Assembly: GCA_023374025.1 (NCBI GenBank) | Contig: SIJG01000024.1 | Coordinates: 1,151,446-1,215,445, forward strand | Source of the DNA: Heterodera schachtii | Taxonomy: Eukaryota; Nematoda; Chromadorea; Rhabditida; Heteroderidae | Direction of reading: 5' to 3' | DNA: 64,000 bases | Shown here: one piece after another, positions 53,194-63,939 of the stretch | How positions within the stretch are numbered: the first letter of the stretch is position 1 | How the letters are laid out: every line of letters begins with the position of its first letter | Translations under genes and position numbers: made by a program | The notes under the pieces: model-generated | The model's database searches: none | The model's input: only the letters and a program-made list of their open reading frames with translations | Told to the model about the DNA's origin: nothing

Positions 53194-54580
53194 ATGAATC
53201 GACGGTAAAAAAAAAACAAATTTTTAATTTACCTTAAATATTTTTTCATATTTTAGTTGGATTTGTAATGATGTTTGGATGGACACTTTTCCGTTTTTTG
53301 ACCGTCCTCAACTCGGCCTCAAATTGGCATTGCTTTCGCCACGTTTCGATGCTTTAGTGGACAAACATTTCGATGGCAAAAGCGAATTACCTCTTTTAAG
53401 ACCAATCCATATTCGAAAAGACGAAAACGCTGAAAATCCTAAACTAATTGTCCATCGAAATCCTGTTAAATTTCCTCTGCCCGACCGTCCGCTGCCCAAC
53501 AAAATTCGCTTTAATTACCTTCTAATTTGGTAATTAAAGTGTTTACTAATTATTAAGGGGTGGAACAATCATTCCTTGTTCAGTTACATTGATCACTCTG
53601 TGCTCGCATTTCTCCGCTCCAATCAGCAAATTTTCGCCCGAGGCACCAATTTGCATTTGCATTTGCATTTGTATTCAACCAAAATTGGTACAAACACAAT
53701 TTGGGATATTTTGATCCGCGAAATTTGGCCCATTTTTGTGACGAACATTCGGCATTTGTTCTTTAATAGTCGTACTCATCTGGACATTTTGCGTCGTCTC
53801 ATTTCGCCGACAATTCTCACCGATCTAAACCTTGTTTCCATCCAATCAAATGGCCTATTTCCCGATGTGACCGGCAATGATTTTGATGGCCCAAATGCAA
53901 CTGCTGGCCAAGCATTATCCAAATGGTTGCATACTCCGTCAAGAGATGGGCAGCCGAAGCAATTGTTTTACAATAATCTTCCTACTTATCGAACATCAAA
54001 AATGACAAAATGGGTCCACACCATCAAAAAGGTCGCCGCCACATTTTCATTAAAAAAAATACTGATGGCCCCGGCTCCCGTCCAGTCATGGTTGGCCCGG
54101 GTATAGTTAACCGGGGACCTGGACGCTGCCGCAATATTCCCGAGGTCGATCCCAATCCCGGCTTTTTTGAAAAAGGGTCGCAGTCGGGATCGCGACAAAG
54201 CTGGCCAACTGTTGTGAATTCAAATCCCGTTCCATTCCCGGCCTGACTTCCCGATCTCGACTGTTTAATAAACCCGGTTTCTATAATTAAGCATTGTTTA
54301 GGCATTTATTCGCGCCACCGTTGCTGCCAAATACCATATACAAATCATTCTCTTTGGATCGTCGTCAATGGCACAGTTTGAATTGGTGAACGAACGGACC
54401 AACGAAAAGCTGACACTAAAAAAGGACAAAGGCGATTATGATTTTTGTTTTAATTGGCGGCTGAATCGGTGCCCAATTGGGGAGACGGCAGCGGAAATTA
54501 AATGGAAAGACAAAAAATTGAACACTTTGATTAACAATGTCTACTTCTACGTTTTTCGTGATGACATATACATTGGGTGA
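53194..54580 (+). CDS. F-box-like protein, four-exon gene with very short exon 1
   Basis: Exons 53,194-53,204 (MNR plus two bases), 53,257-53,529, 53,584-54,031 and 54,302-54,580 join in phase to about 336 residues. The F-box-like core is CNDVWMDTFPFFDRPQLGL. Exon 3 has YIDHSVLAFLRSNQQIFARG, IWDILIREIWP and ALSKWLHTPSRDGQPKQ; exon 4 has MAQFELVNERTNEKLTL and RCPIGETA. A three-fold LHLHLHLY expansion sits after FARG. Unlike the members at 10,944 and 57,954 it lacks a basic N-terminal exon, so the 11-base first exon is inferred. Intron 3 (54,032-54,301) is enlarged by a GC-rich 'cccggg' word insertion. Shorter relics of it ('cccggatgattaccaatccc') appear in those two genes. Confidence 0.72.
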
Positions 54581-54633
54581 GCAGCAGCTGAAACAAAATC
54601 CTTTTCTCATTAACTAAGAAATGGGCAAAAATG

Positions 54634-54709
54634 CCAGACGCCTCAGATGGCAATAGAACCCACGCGTCCATCCAAACTCATGGGCAACTCTACCATTGAG
54701 CTAAATCGG
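54634..54709 (-). other. Weak tRNA-like sequence
   Basis: The D-arm-like 'tagctcaatggtagagt' on the minus strand is a good A-box, and 'gtgggttctattgcc' a poor B-box. The acceptor ends do not pair. Probably a decayed tRNA or SINE head, not a functional tRNA. Confidence 0.25.
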
Positions 54710-54789
54710 TTTTTTCGAAAAATTATTTTTGTAAAAAATCATGCAATATATATAATTTATGTGCTTTTCGATGTCACTGATAACTAGAG

Positions 54790-55370
54790 AGCGGTATTTT
54801 TCGAAAATACGGACTCGGACAGGACTACGGACTAGGCACTCATACGGACTTGCGGACTAAAAACCCGTAAAACCCTTATTCCGTATAAGTCCGTATTCAG
54901 GAAAAATGCGGACCCGTATACGGACAAGGATTTTTTGAAAATAATTTTTTATCAGGAAAATTTTTTTTTACTATAATACCAATATAGATTGTTCAAAATT
55001 TTATTATGAACATTAAATTACAGTTTTTGGGGAGTCCGGCGGTGCCGATAAGCGCCGCTGGGAAATTTTTTAAAAATTGATTGCAATTTGTTAACAGATT
55101 TTCACTAAAATTATCTATAATTTTGAAAAATTTACAAAATAACTTAGTAAAACAAATTAAGAAAAAAAAATTCATTTCATAAGAAAATTTTCGAATTAGA
55201 AAACATTTCATAATTCAATATCGTAAAATTTTGAATTTTTTAACCATTTTTTACGCATTGATTTTCCGATTTTAGCCGAAATTTTACGAAATTTACCGCC
55301 CAATTTCAATATTTTGGCGAATACGGACGAAAAGCCTGGAAAACCCTTATTCTGTATGTGCGAGTTAGGG
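54790..55370. repeat. Word-repeat element with one hairpin
   Basis: The left end iterates 'tacggactcgga', 'acggacttgcgga' and 'gtccgtatt'; the right end (55,318-55,365) has 'gaatacggacgaaaag' and 'aaacccttattc'. The hairpin is at 55,036-55,062. Termini and target repeat are not resolved. Confidence 0.5.
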
Positions 55371-55374
55371 ATTT

Positions 55375-55870
55375 GAAATCGGCTTTAAATAAATTCAAAA
55401 TTAGCAATTCCATCAATTTCATATAAAAATTAAATTTACGAAATTAAAATTTTACCAGACTAAATATCGTTTTTTCATAGAATATGATTCTCATAAAATT
55501 TTAATGGAAGCGAATTTTATTTTTTGTACCAAAAATTAATTTTTTACAAGATTAAATTATATTGCATCTTTTTTACAAAATGTTTTTTTCTAATCCTCCT
55601 GCTTCCCCCGTTTGTTTTGAAAATAATTCAAATTGCTTTGAATTTTTAGGCCTTTGTCTCCACCGGCACCAAAGGCGGATCAAAGCAGCGAAAAGGGCGA
55701 CTAATTATGAATTTTTCGGCACTTGACAAATGATTGGTCACCTCGATTTACTACATGAAAATATTGTTGCTTTAATATTTCTTCTCTTTTAAATTGTTTT
55801 ATTTTTATTGGTAATTTTTTTATTCGAGAATACCGTGGTGGGTAAATGTCATCATATTTTATTCCTATGA
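55375..55870. other. Intergenic
   Basis: AT-rich, nothing recognised. Confidence 0.4.
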
Positions 55871-55879
55871 GTAATTAAG

Positions 55880-56822
55880 TCGGCCTTAAATTGGCATTGC
55901 TTTCGCATCCGTTTCGAAGCTTTGATGACATGCATCGCAAAACCGAATGACACTTTGGAGAGAGATTAAAATTGATAAGAGCCGAACAAAAGCAACTGTC
56001 TGTACAGGTAATGGCGAGTTCGTTTGTCGGACCATCCTCTGTAAAAAAATAAACGCGCTTTAAGCATCTTCGGATTGCGTAATTCAAAATTTATTTCATG
56101 TCAATTTTGATAGCGCGCCTAATTACCTATCTTCATTTTTTATCACCCACTGAAAATTAACGAAATGTTTTCATGAGGCCAAAAAAAGAAAATGAAAAAG
56201 CGAATTTGGAGGAAAATGAAAGCCAAATTTGGCTTTTGAATGTCATTAAGTAATCGAATGCCTTTGTTTTGCTTATTAGTTGGATTTGTAATGAAGTTTG
56301 GATGGACATTTTCCCCCTTTTTCACCGTCCTAAATTCGGCCTCAAATTGGCATTGATTTCGCCGCGTTTCGAAGTTTTAGTGGACAAACATTTCGATGGA
56401 AAAGCGATTACACTTTATCAAAATTCGAAAAGACAAAAGAGCTGAAAAGCCTCAACTAATTGTCCATCTAAAATTAAGTTCAGTTTGGCTGTGTGGTCAT
56501 CCAAAATCGAAGATGAACAGTCCATTTGGGATGTTTTTTTACAGGAAATTTGGCCAATTTTTGTGCCAAACATTCGATATTTGCAATTCCCAGTAATTAT
56601 CACCTAAATGGTTTTCTTCGCCAAATTTTTCCGACAATTCTCTGTGATCTCAACCTGAATTCAATCAACACTTATGTTGTATTGCCTGATATGATCGGTG
56701 ATTATGGGCCAAATGCTTATTCGGCTGCTTCGGCTGGCCAAGCGTTGTCCAAATGGTTGCACACTGAGAGAAAAGATGGTCAACCAAAGCGATTGGCGGC
56801 CCATTATAATTATGATGGATAA
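55880..56822 (+). pseudogene. Decayed F-box-like gene remnants
   Basis: A short piece at 55,882-55,930 ('cggccttaaattggcattgc') is a scrap of exon 2. A fuller exon 2 lies at 56,280-56,420 (CNEVWMDIFPLFHRPKFGL) and loses frame after FDGK. Exon 3 pieces run 56,526-56,822 (LRQIFPTILCDLNLNSIN, AGQALSKWLHTERKDGQPKR), without the first third. Several frame breaks; no exon 4. Confidence 0.7.
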
Positions 56823-56829
56823 AGGGCAA

Positions 56830-57205
56830 AGGCATGAGTCAACAATTTCAAAGAGGTCATTTATATGTGGATCACTATTTCGTAAAACGGCCAGGAAAAG
56901 TTGAAGCAATTTTTTTTTAATTCACTCATCAAATAACAAATTTTCTATTGTTTTAGGTTAAATTTTCAAAAATTTCCTAACCAAAATACCCGGAATGCCA
57001 TATTACATTGGGTAAGTAAAAAATTCTTGAAGATTTTCTGTTGGAATTTTTAAATACATATATTTTTCAAAATTTAAAATCCGATAACAAAATTTGATTG
57101 TACCAGAGCCCAATGTGAGGAGTGAAACGATTCGGACATTCATTTGATCCTTCGGAAAAAACCGATTCTAATCACTCATTTGAAATTTGAACCCAAATCG
57201 AACAT
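56830..57205. other. Intergenic
   Basis: No gene recognised before the duplicated block begins at 57,209. Confidence 0.4.
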
Positions 57206-57953
57206 CTGATCATTTTGATGCCCATTTCCACTCAATTATTTGTTCATTCTCCGACAATTAATTTTTTTTCTTATTTACATATAAATTTAAAAGTTCTTCC
57301 AATAAATTCCTGAGACTTTAAGCTTCCGAATGGATACCAAGAATGTAGGCACTGACGAAGTAAGAAAAAAAGTTATGACTTAAGAACTAAGGATGGTCAT
57401 TGATTGGATGACTAAAATAGAGAAAAAAATGACCTTTCTCAATGTTCGATGATCTCCAATGATATTCTTACCTAATTATGTTTAATCTGTGACTGATACC
57501 TAATATGTTTCTAACTGAACAGGATAATATAAACTGAGAAAATGAGCTGCGCGTAAGATCATTCACAAAAAAGATTCTTCTGCCGCAATGTTCCATAATA
57601 TAAATATTAATATAAGAATCAAAAATTAATTAGATTTAAAAATTGCCTGGTCGGTTCAATGATATTAATTAAATTTTGTCCTTTTGAGTTTAAGGAAAAC
57701 GCCGGTTGTGCACCTGCATCAACAACCATTTGAAGCTTTTCTATTTTTCATGCAGTTAATTTATCTATTTTCATTTTTTTAATCACCAGGGAACGGATTT
57801 ATATGTTTTTACATATTTTTTTTGCGCATACTGATTTTTTAACCATATTAGCATTAAAAAGGAAAGATACTTTCTTGTTAGGTTTACGAAACCTTAATTT
57901 TTCTTTATTTGGAATGCATAAAAATTTGCATTTTGCAGCAAAATTATTTTTTA

Positions 57954-59307
57954 ATGGCACCGCCCGTTGAAAAAAACAAATTAAATTTTTCCTCCGCCGA
58001 CCATTGCTTAATTTCTTCTGCCAAAATTGGTGAAAATCAGCAGCAATCGTTGGGTTCATTTGTGACGGCATTTGGAGGACGGCGAATTGTTCGATTGGCC
58101 ACTAAAAAGAAAAATCGAACTTTGAGGAAAATGTGAGCCAAATTTAGCAATTCCATGGCATATGCAATCCGCCTTTAATCTGCCTTTTAGCTGGATTTGT
58201 ACTGATGTTTGGATGGACATTCTTCCGTTTTTTGATCGTCCTCAACTCGGCCTCAAATTGGCATTGCTTTCGCCACGTTTCGACGTTTTAGTGGAGAAAT
58301 ATTTCGATGGCAAAAACGAATTGACAATTTGGAGACATATCATAATTCACAAGGACAATGGACCAGAAGCTAAACTATCTGTACAGATTGGTTACAAATT
58401 TGCGAAACAATTTCCATTGCCCGCCCGTCCGTTGCCCAACAAAATTCGCTTTAATTACCTTACAATTCAGTAATTCAAAATTTCAAAGCATTGTTAAGTG
58501 ATAAAAAAATTTGATTCAGGTACATTGATCACTCTGTGCTCGCATTTCTCCGCTCCAATCAGCAAATTTTCGCCCGAGGCACCAATTTGCTATTGTATTT
58601 GTATTCAACCAAAATTGGTGCCAACACAATTTGGGATGTTTTTGTCCGCCAAATTTGGCCCTTTTTTGTGACGAACATTCGCTGCTTGTACTTTCCCAAT
58701 GGTGATTATCTGAACAATTTGCGTCGTCTCATCTCACCAACAATTCTCACCGATCTCAATCAGTTGAAATCAATCGAAGCCAATTTTCTGTTCCCGGATG
58801 GGATTGGTGATGGTTTTGATGGGCCAAATGCAAGTGCTGGCCAAGCCTTGGCCAAATGGTTGCACACTCCGACAAAAGATGGACAGCCGAGGCGATTGAT
58901 TTACAAATATTTTCCTTATCATCATGCATTAAGAATAACAAAATGGGTCAACACCATCAAAGAGGTCGCCGCTTTTCCCGGATGATTACCAATCCCGATC
59001 TCGACTTTTTAATACGGTCTTTAAATTAACCACTGTTTAGGCATTTCTACGCGCCAATGTTTCTGCCTCTTACATTGTGCTAATTTGTCTCACCGCATCG
59101 TCGCCAATGGCACAGTTTGAGTTGGTGAACGAACGGACCAATGAACGGCTGACACTAATGAAGGACGAAAGCATTTACGAATATCTTGTTCATTGGCTGT
59201 TGAAGCGATGCCCAATTATTGGGGAGACGGCGACGGTTAATTGGAAAGATGAAAAATCAAAGAATTTAAACAATGTCTACTTCAACATTACTAGAAGTGC
59301 CCTTTGA
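57954..59307 (+). CDS. F-box-like protein, complete four-exon gene (paralogue of 10,944)
   Basis: Exons 57,954-58,132, 58,191-58,469, 58,520-58,964 and 59,041-59,307 encode about 389 residues. The layout matches the paralogue at 10,944-12,290: basic N-terminal exon, F-box-like core (CTDVWMDILPFFDRPQLGL), YIDHSVLAFLRSNQQIFARG, KWLHTPTKDGQPRR, MAQFELVNERTNERLTL and RCPIIGETA. The C-terminus (NNVYFNITRSAL) keeps the pattern seen in other members, so this copy is probably closer to the ancestral form. The most divergent stretch from its twin is in exon 2, where it reads LLSPRFDVLVEKYFDGKNEL instead of LISPRFDVLVDKHFDDQSEL. That suggests local diversification or conversion from another member. Confidence 0.87.
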
Positions 59308-59547
59308 GGCTTTTCATGATACTCTCTGTATTTGGTCAATTCTAAACACAAATACGACAAAATGTTGGACAAACATCAAATGTGAAATTTAAAATTTAAT
59401 TTCCCACTTTTCGTTCGACTTGGTTAGAATTCCCGGAATTTGCCTAAGTGCATGTCATATTTATTCACGACCTTTAAACTTCCGGAAACCTATTTTACTA
59501 AACTTTTTAAAATTTATTTGTCAAAAAAATTGTCGTATCACTATGTA

Positions 59548-60615
59548 CAGTCATGGTCATATGTTTATGGCGATGACCAGAAGTGTCATAACATTTTTTG
59601 TAGCATTTTTTGTGGGCTTTCAAATGATACCAATCATTAGTCGAAATGAGAATTTTTTGTCAGATCACTTCTAGACTTTTGGTGGTACACCCCATTTTCG
59701 CGTGGTCATATGTTTATGGCGGAACATGAAAACTCAATTCCAATGTAAGCAGAAAATTCTGAAAAAATTCCTGCTAAGCTAACTTTTGATGCTGATCAAA
59801 AAAGTCTTTTACAGCAACTTTATCAGATCACTCCTTCATGGTGATCTGAAAAGCCAAAAATGGCTTGAAATCGGGGAAATTTTCGAAAAAAATTCCTAGG
59901 GGGGTTAGGAAAAATTTTTTGGAAACTTTGGATAGGCCTATCAGAAAGAGCACAAAATTCTCTACCGAATTGCCTATTGAATGTTGTGTCTACGACTTAT
60001 TCCCGTTGAGGTATGGGCACTTCAATTTCGGTGTCTACAAAAAGTACAGTATTTCTTAAGAAAATAGTGCATTTTACAGTAAAATGATCAACATTGAAAT
60101 TGAAGTGCCCATACCTTTAAGTCGTAGAGACTTGGGGTCTTTTGCATATTGTAGAGCATTTTGTGCTCTTTCTGATAGGCCTATCCAAAGTTTCCAGAAA
60201 AATTTTCCTAACCCCCCTAGGAATTTTTTTCGAAAATTTCCCCGATTTCAAGCCATTTTGGCTTTTCAGATCACCATGAAGGAGTGATCTGATAAAGTTG
60301 CTGTAAAAGACTTTTTTGATCAGCATCAAAAGTTAGCTTAGCAGGAATTTTTTCAGAATTTTCTGCTTACATGGAATTGAGTTTTCATGTTCCGCCATAA
60401 ACATATGACCACGCGAAAATGGGGTGTACCACCAAAAGTCTAGAAGTGATCTGACAAAAAATTCTCATTTCGACTAATGATTGGTATCATTTGAAAGCCC
60501 ACAAAAAATGCTACAAAAAATGTTATGACACTTCTGGTCACACTGTTCTTGGTAAATAATTATTAAGGAAAGTGTTTGTTAGCAGCAAGTCGCCATAAAC
60601 ATATGACCATGACTG
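59548..60615. mobile_element. TA-flanked palindromic element, 1,068 bp
   Basis: Ends CAGTCATGGTCATATG and its inverse, with a TA dinucleotide on both sides (59,546-59,547 and 60,616-60,617). The site is empty in the paralogous block near 12,637 ('ctatgtatatcg'). Two ~500-base arms fold on each other around a centre near 60,060. The terminal word 'gtcatatgtttatggcg' is repeated internally at about 59,704. Non-coding; probably a Tc1/mariner-type fold-back element. Confidence 0.9.
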
Positions 60616-60899
60616 TATATCGAATCAGAGTTTAAGACAGGATTCTAATGCGGAAGTCTCCGGGCTATTCCCTAAATCTCTGGCCGGTTTTTTTCAAAAA
60701 CATTTGGCTTTGTAATTTAGGCCATTTTCTCCATCAACAGAAGGGAGTCAAAGCAACGAAAAGGTCGTCTGATGAGTCACGGGCTGATTGATTAGCGGGA
60801 GAAATGAATTAATTGGAAAATATGATTGGACTGACTGCGCGACTTTTTGTTCGAATTATTATGGGCCAGGGATAAAACGCGGAATAATTCCGATTCGTT

Positions 60900-61670
60900 C
60901 AAATAAAAGTTTGGAACACAATCAGTTTCGGGTTTTAAATTTTCAAATAAAAAAGAAAAAATATTTTGAAAATTCATTTCCAACATAAGCGTTTCAACTC
61001 AACGTTCTTTTGTGGTCAGTAATTTCTCCGCCTTATCAAATGCATTCGTGAATAAGTAAAGGATAACAGTATGACTAATCTAAAGTGTTAATGAGTTCAA
61101 ATACAATATCTTTTCATGTTTGATATTTTTTCGGATTTTTGTCTAAAAAATTTCGGAATACGAAATTCTGAGGCTCAAAAAATTATGAGGAACTCGGAAT
61201 TTCGTGCAAAAACCTCGGAATAAAATTGCTGAATTTTGTTTGCCCACTGATTGGGGGGGGGGGGAGACAAAGCATAATGAAATTTCTGGAAAAAGGTGCT
61301 AGGTCGTTTCGTAAAATCCGCCATCTCTAATTTAAAAAAAAATAATAAATTATAACTGTTTTCAGAAAATTAAGTATCGAACCGAAACAGAAAAAAATAT
61401 AAATTCATGACAAATTTCAAATTGAAAATTTGTTTAAAAATTGACAAGTGAAATTAATCATATCAGAGAAAATTGCCATCAAATCAATTTCCATTCATCA
61501 ATGATTCAAAGTGATCTGTCATTGCTCAAATAATTATTCACTTCCGCTGAGTTTGACCGACGGATACAAAGGCCTTAATTATTTGTCAGGAGAATATAGA
61601 ATACTTGGAAAAGCAAATGCTATTGTTGTTGCTTAGAGATTGGTAAAATCAAATTTGGTTAGTTGTATTT
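60900..61670. other. Intergenic with possible word-repeat remnant
   Basis: No gene. At 61,130-61,320 the words 'ctcggaatt', 'ttcggaatacg' and 'gaattctgagg' recur, and a run of G is present. This may be another decayed word-repeat element. Confidence 0.35.
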
Positions 61671-61677
61671 TTAAAAT

Positions 61678-63939
61678 TCAAAAATTATTACAAAAAAATA
61701 AAAAAATTTCGCACCATATGCAATTATTGTCACCAGCATCAAGCACAATGTGGAGGATACTGTGCAAATGTTCGTCTTTCTGCTGCTGAACCGCCGCCGT
61801 CTCCCCAATAATTGGACATCGTTCCATTATCCACCAACAAATATTGCCAAAATCGTATTTTTTGTGCATTGTCAGCTTCTCCTTAGTCCGTTCATTGACC
61901 AATTCAAATTGCTCATTTGGCTGTGACACATTAGAAACAGCAGAAGGAACGAATGCAAAATTAATATGGTAATTGACTGAAGTGGTGGCACGGAGAAATA
62001 CCTGGACAAAGAAAATGCCAAAATTAAATGCCATCATTAGAGACCTTACGGGCTTGGATGCCCGTGGAGAAAAGAGTTGAGTTTAGGTGCAGTAAAAAAA
62101 TTAAGCAATTATGGTTTAAATAATTTGTTAATTGTCTTTAGTAATGAAAAAATATGTAAAAGTGACTATTTTCCATCAAAATTGAATTATAAGAATTTTA
62201 ATAGACTATTTAAACCTACAATTGCTTGATTTTTTACTGGAACTAAACCAAAGTCTAGCCCCTGCGGGATTTGGCAGGATTCGTTCGTTCCTTCCTTCCA
62301 GAAATTGAGAAAAAAGCGCTTCGAAAGTGTTAAAAAACCAAAAAATCATTTTTGCAATTTTTTAAATTCCAAATTCCGGCCCTCTAAGTCATCACAAACG
62401 GAAAATGCAAGATGCAATGGCACCGCCGGCCCCCAAAACTCATACTTTTTCTTGCAAAATTTGCTCAAAATCGCAAAAATTGGTTTTTGATGAAATCTGT
62501 TAACAAATCACATTAAAATTACAAATTTTCTCCGGCGGTGGCTATCGGCAACTCCAGAATTTTGAGTAAAGCGTGCCGCAAAAAAAAGCTGTTTTGAATC
62601 GCAAAAAAAGATCATCAAAATCGGTGGCCGACCCCCGCCCACTTCGCATTTCCGATATGAGTTGTCTTTTGTACCATTTGCCATTGACCAATCCCTCCCC
62701 CACCCTTTTTATTGTATGATTGAAACAAAAAATACAAAACAACGACCTCTTTGAAATTGTTGATCCACGCAAAGTTTCTTCCTGCTGATGCAAACAAACA
62801 ATGATTTAAGCAACGCAATCGCTTGGGTTGGCCATCGGTGGTCGGTTTGTGCAACCATTGGGACAACACATGGCCAGCAGAAGAAGTTGCAGTTGGCCCA
62901 TCATCAGCGACCAGGTCGGGGAACATGACCCAAGATTGTATTGAATTCAGCCGAGCGAGATCAGAGAAAATTGTTGGCGTAATGAGACGAACAAAATTGT
63001 CCAAGTGAACACCACGCGGAGAAATGTCCAAGTGGCGAATGTTTGGCCCAAAAATTGGCCAAATTTGGCGCACAAAAACATCCCAAATTGGCGTTACATC
63101 GATTTTCGATGAAGTTATGTCCATAGAGAATTGGGTGAATTTGCCAAAAACGAGCGGATTGGCAAGGAGAAATTCGATGACAGAATGGTCAATGTAACTG
63201 AAAAGGGACTGCTTTTATCAGATAATAATGTTTTGGATTACTTAATTTCAAGACATTTAAAGCAAATTTTGGTGGGCAGCGAACGCTCCGGCAAGGGAAA
63301 TGGCATAAGTCCGTCACATACATAAAATATGGGTTTTTCCGCGTCAATGCCCTTCTGAATATAGATAGGTCTCCAAATTGTTAATTCGCTTTTGCCCTCA
63401 AAATATTTCTCCACTAAAACGTCGAAACGTGGCGAAATCAGTGCCAATTTGAGGCCGAGTTGAGGACGGTCAAAAAATGGAAAAATGTCCACCAAAACAT
63501 CGCTGCAAATCCAACTGGAAGTGTGAAAAATAGTTAATTGGACAGGGAACTAACTTTTTACGCTAAAATCTGAATGTACAGAATAGGGATCGACAAAAAA
63601 AAATTTCGGAAATCTGAACTACGATGTTCAAAATTTTTCGGAAAAGAAGGTGGGAATTCAGTGCCGTAATTGTTGCCCCATGATTTTTGGCTTGGAGTGC
63701 ACCGGGGAGGGGACACTTTTGGGTTTTAATTTGAAATTATTTAACCCTAAAATTCAATTACATTAAAATTTGGCTCACATTTTTCTCAAAATTCGATTAT
63801 TCATTTTCCTCTGCTGTTCTCCAAGTGCCGTCTCAAATGAACTCGACAATTGCTGCTGATTTTCACCAATTGTGGCACAAGAAATTATGCAATGGTCGGC
63901 GGGAAAAAGTTTTTTATTTTTTTCGACGCGCGATTCCAT
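61678..63939 (-). CDS. F-box-like protein, complete four-exon gene
   Basis: Exons 63,939-63,779, 63,514-63,242, 63,197-62,747 and 62,001-61,678 join in phase to about 402 residues. Exon 1 (MESRVEKNKKLFPADHCIIS) is the counterpart of the basic exon in the 10,944 gene (IGENQQQ is shared). Exon 2 has the core VLVDIFPFFDRPQLGL. Exon 3 has YIDHSVIEFLLANPLVFGKF, IWDVFVRQIWPIFGPNIRHL and WLHKPTTDGQPKR; exon 4 has EQFELVNERTKEKLTM and RCPIIGETA. Intron 3 (745 bases) holds two hairpin-motif copies (62,417-62,430 and 62,532-62,557). It is the most diverged of the complete members and the only complete one on the minus strand. No disabling change seen. Confidence 0.82.
62417..62557. repeat. GC-rich hairpin motif pair in F-box intron
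   Basis: A half copy at 62,417-62,430 and a degenerate full copy at 62,532-62,557, about 120 bases apart. The spacer contains 'gaaatctgttaacaaatcac', which is the same two-hairpin unit as at 2,780-2,927 and 19,299-19,443. Confidence 0.7.

Larger units (their letters stand above)
57209..60894. repeat. Right part of segmental duplication, copy 2
   Basis: Partner of 10,191-12,907 (plus 18,106-18,114). It lacks the LTR retrotransposon and shows its empty site ('ggaataattccgat', AATTC at 60,886-60,890). It carries the extra palindrome at 59,548-60,615. Confidence 0.85.
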
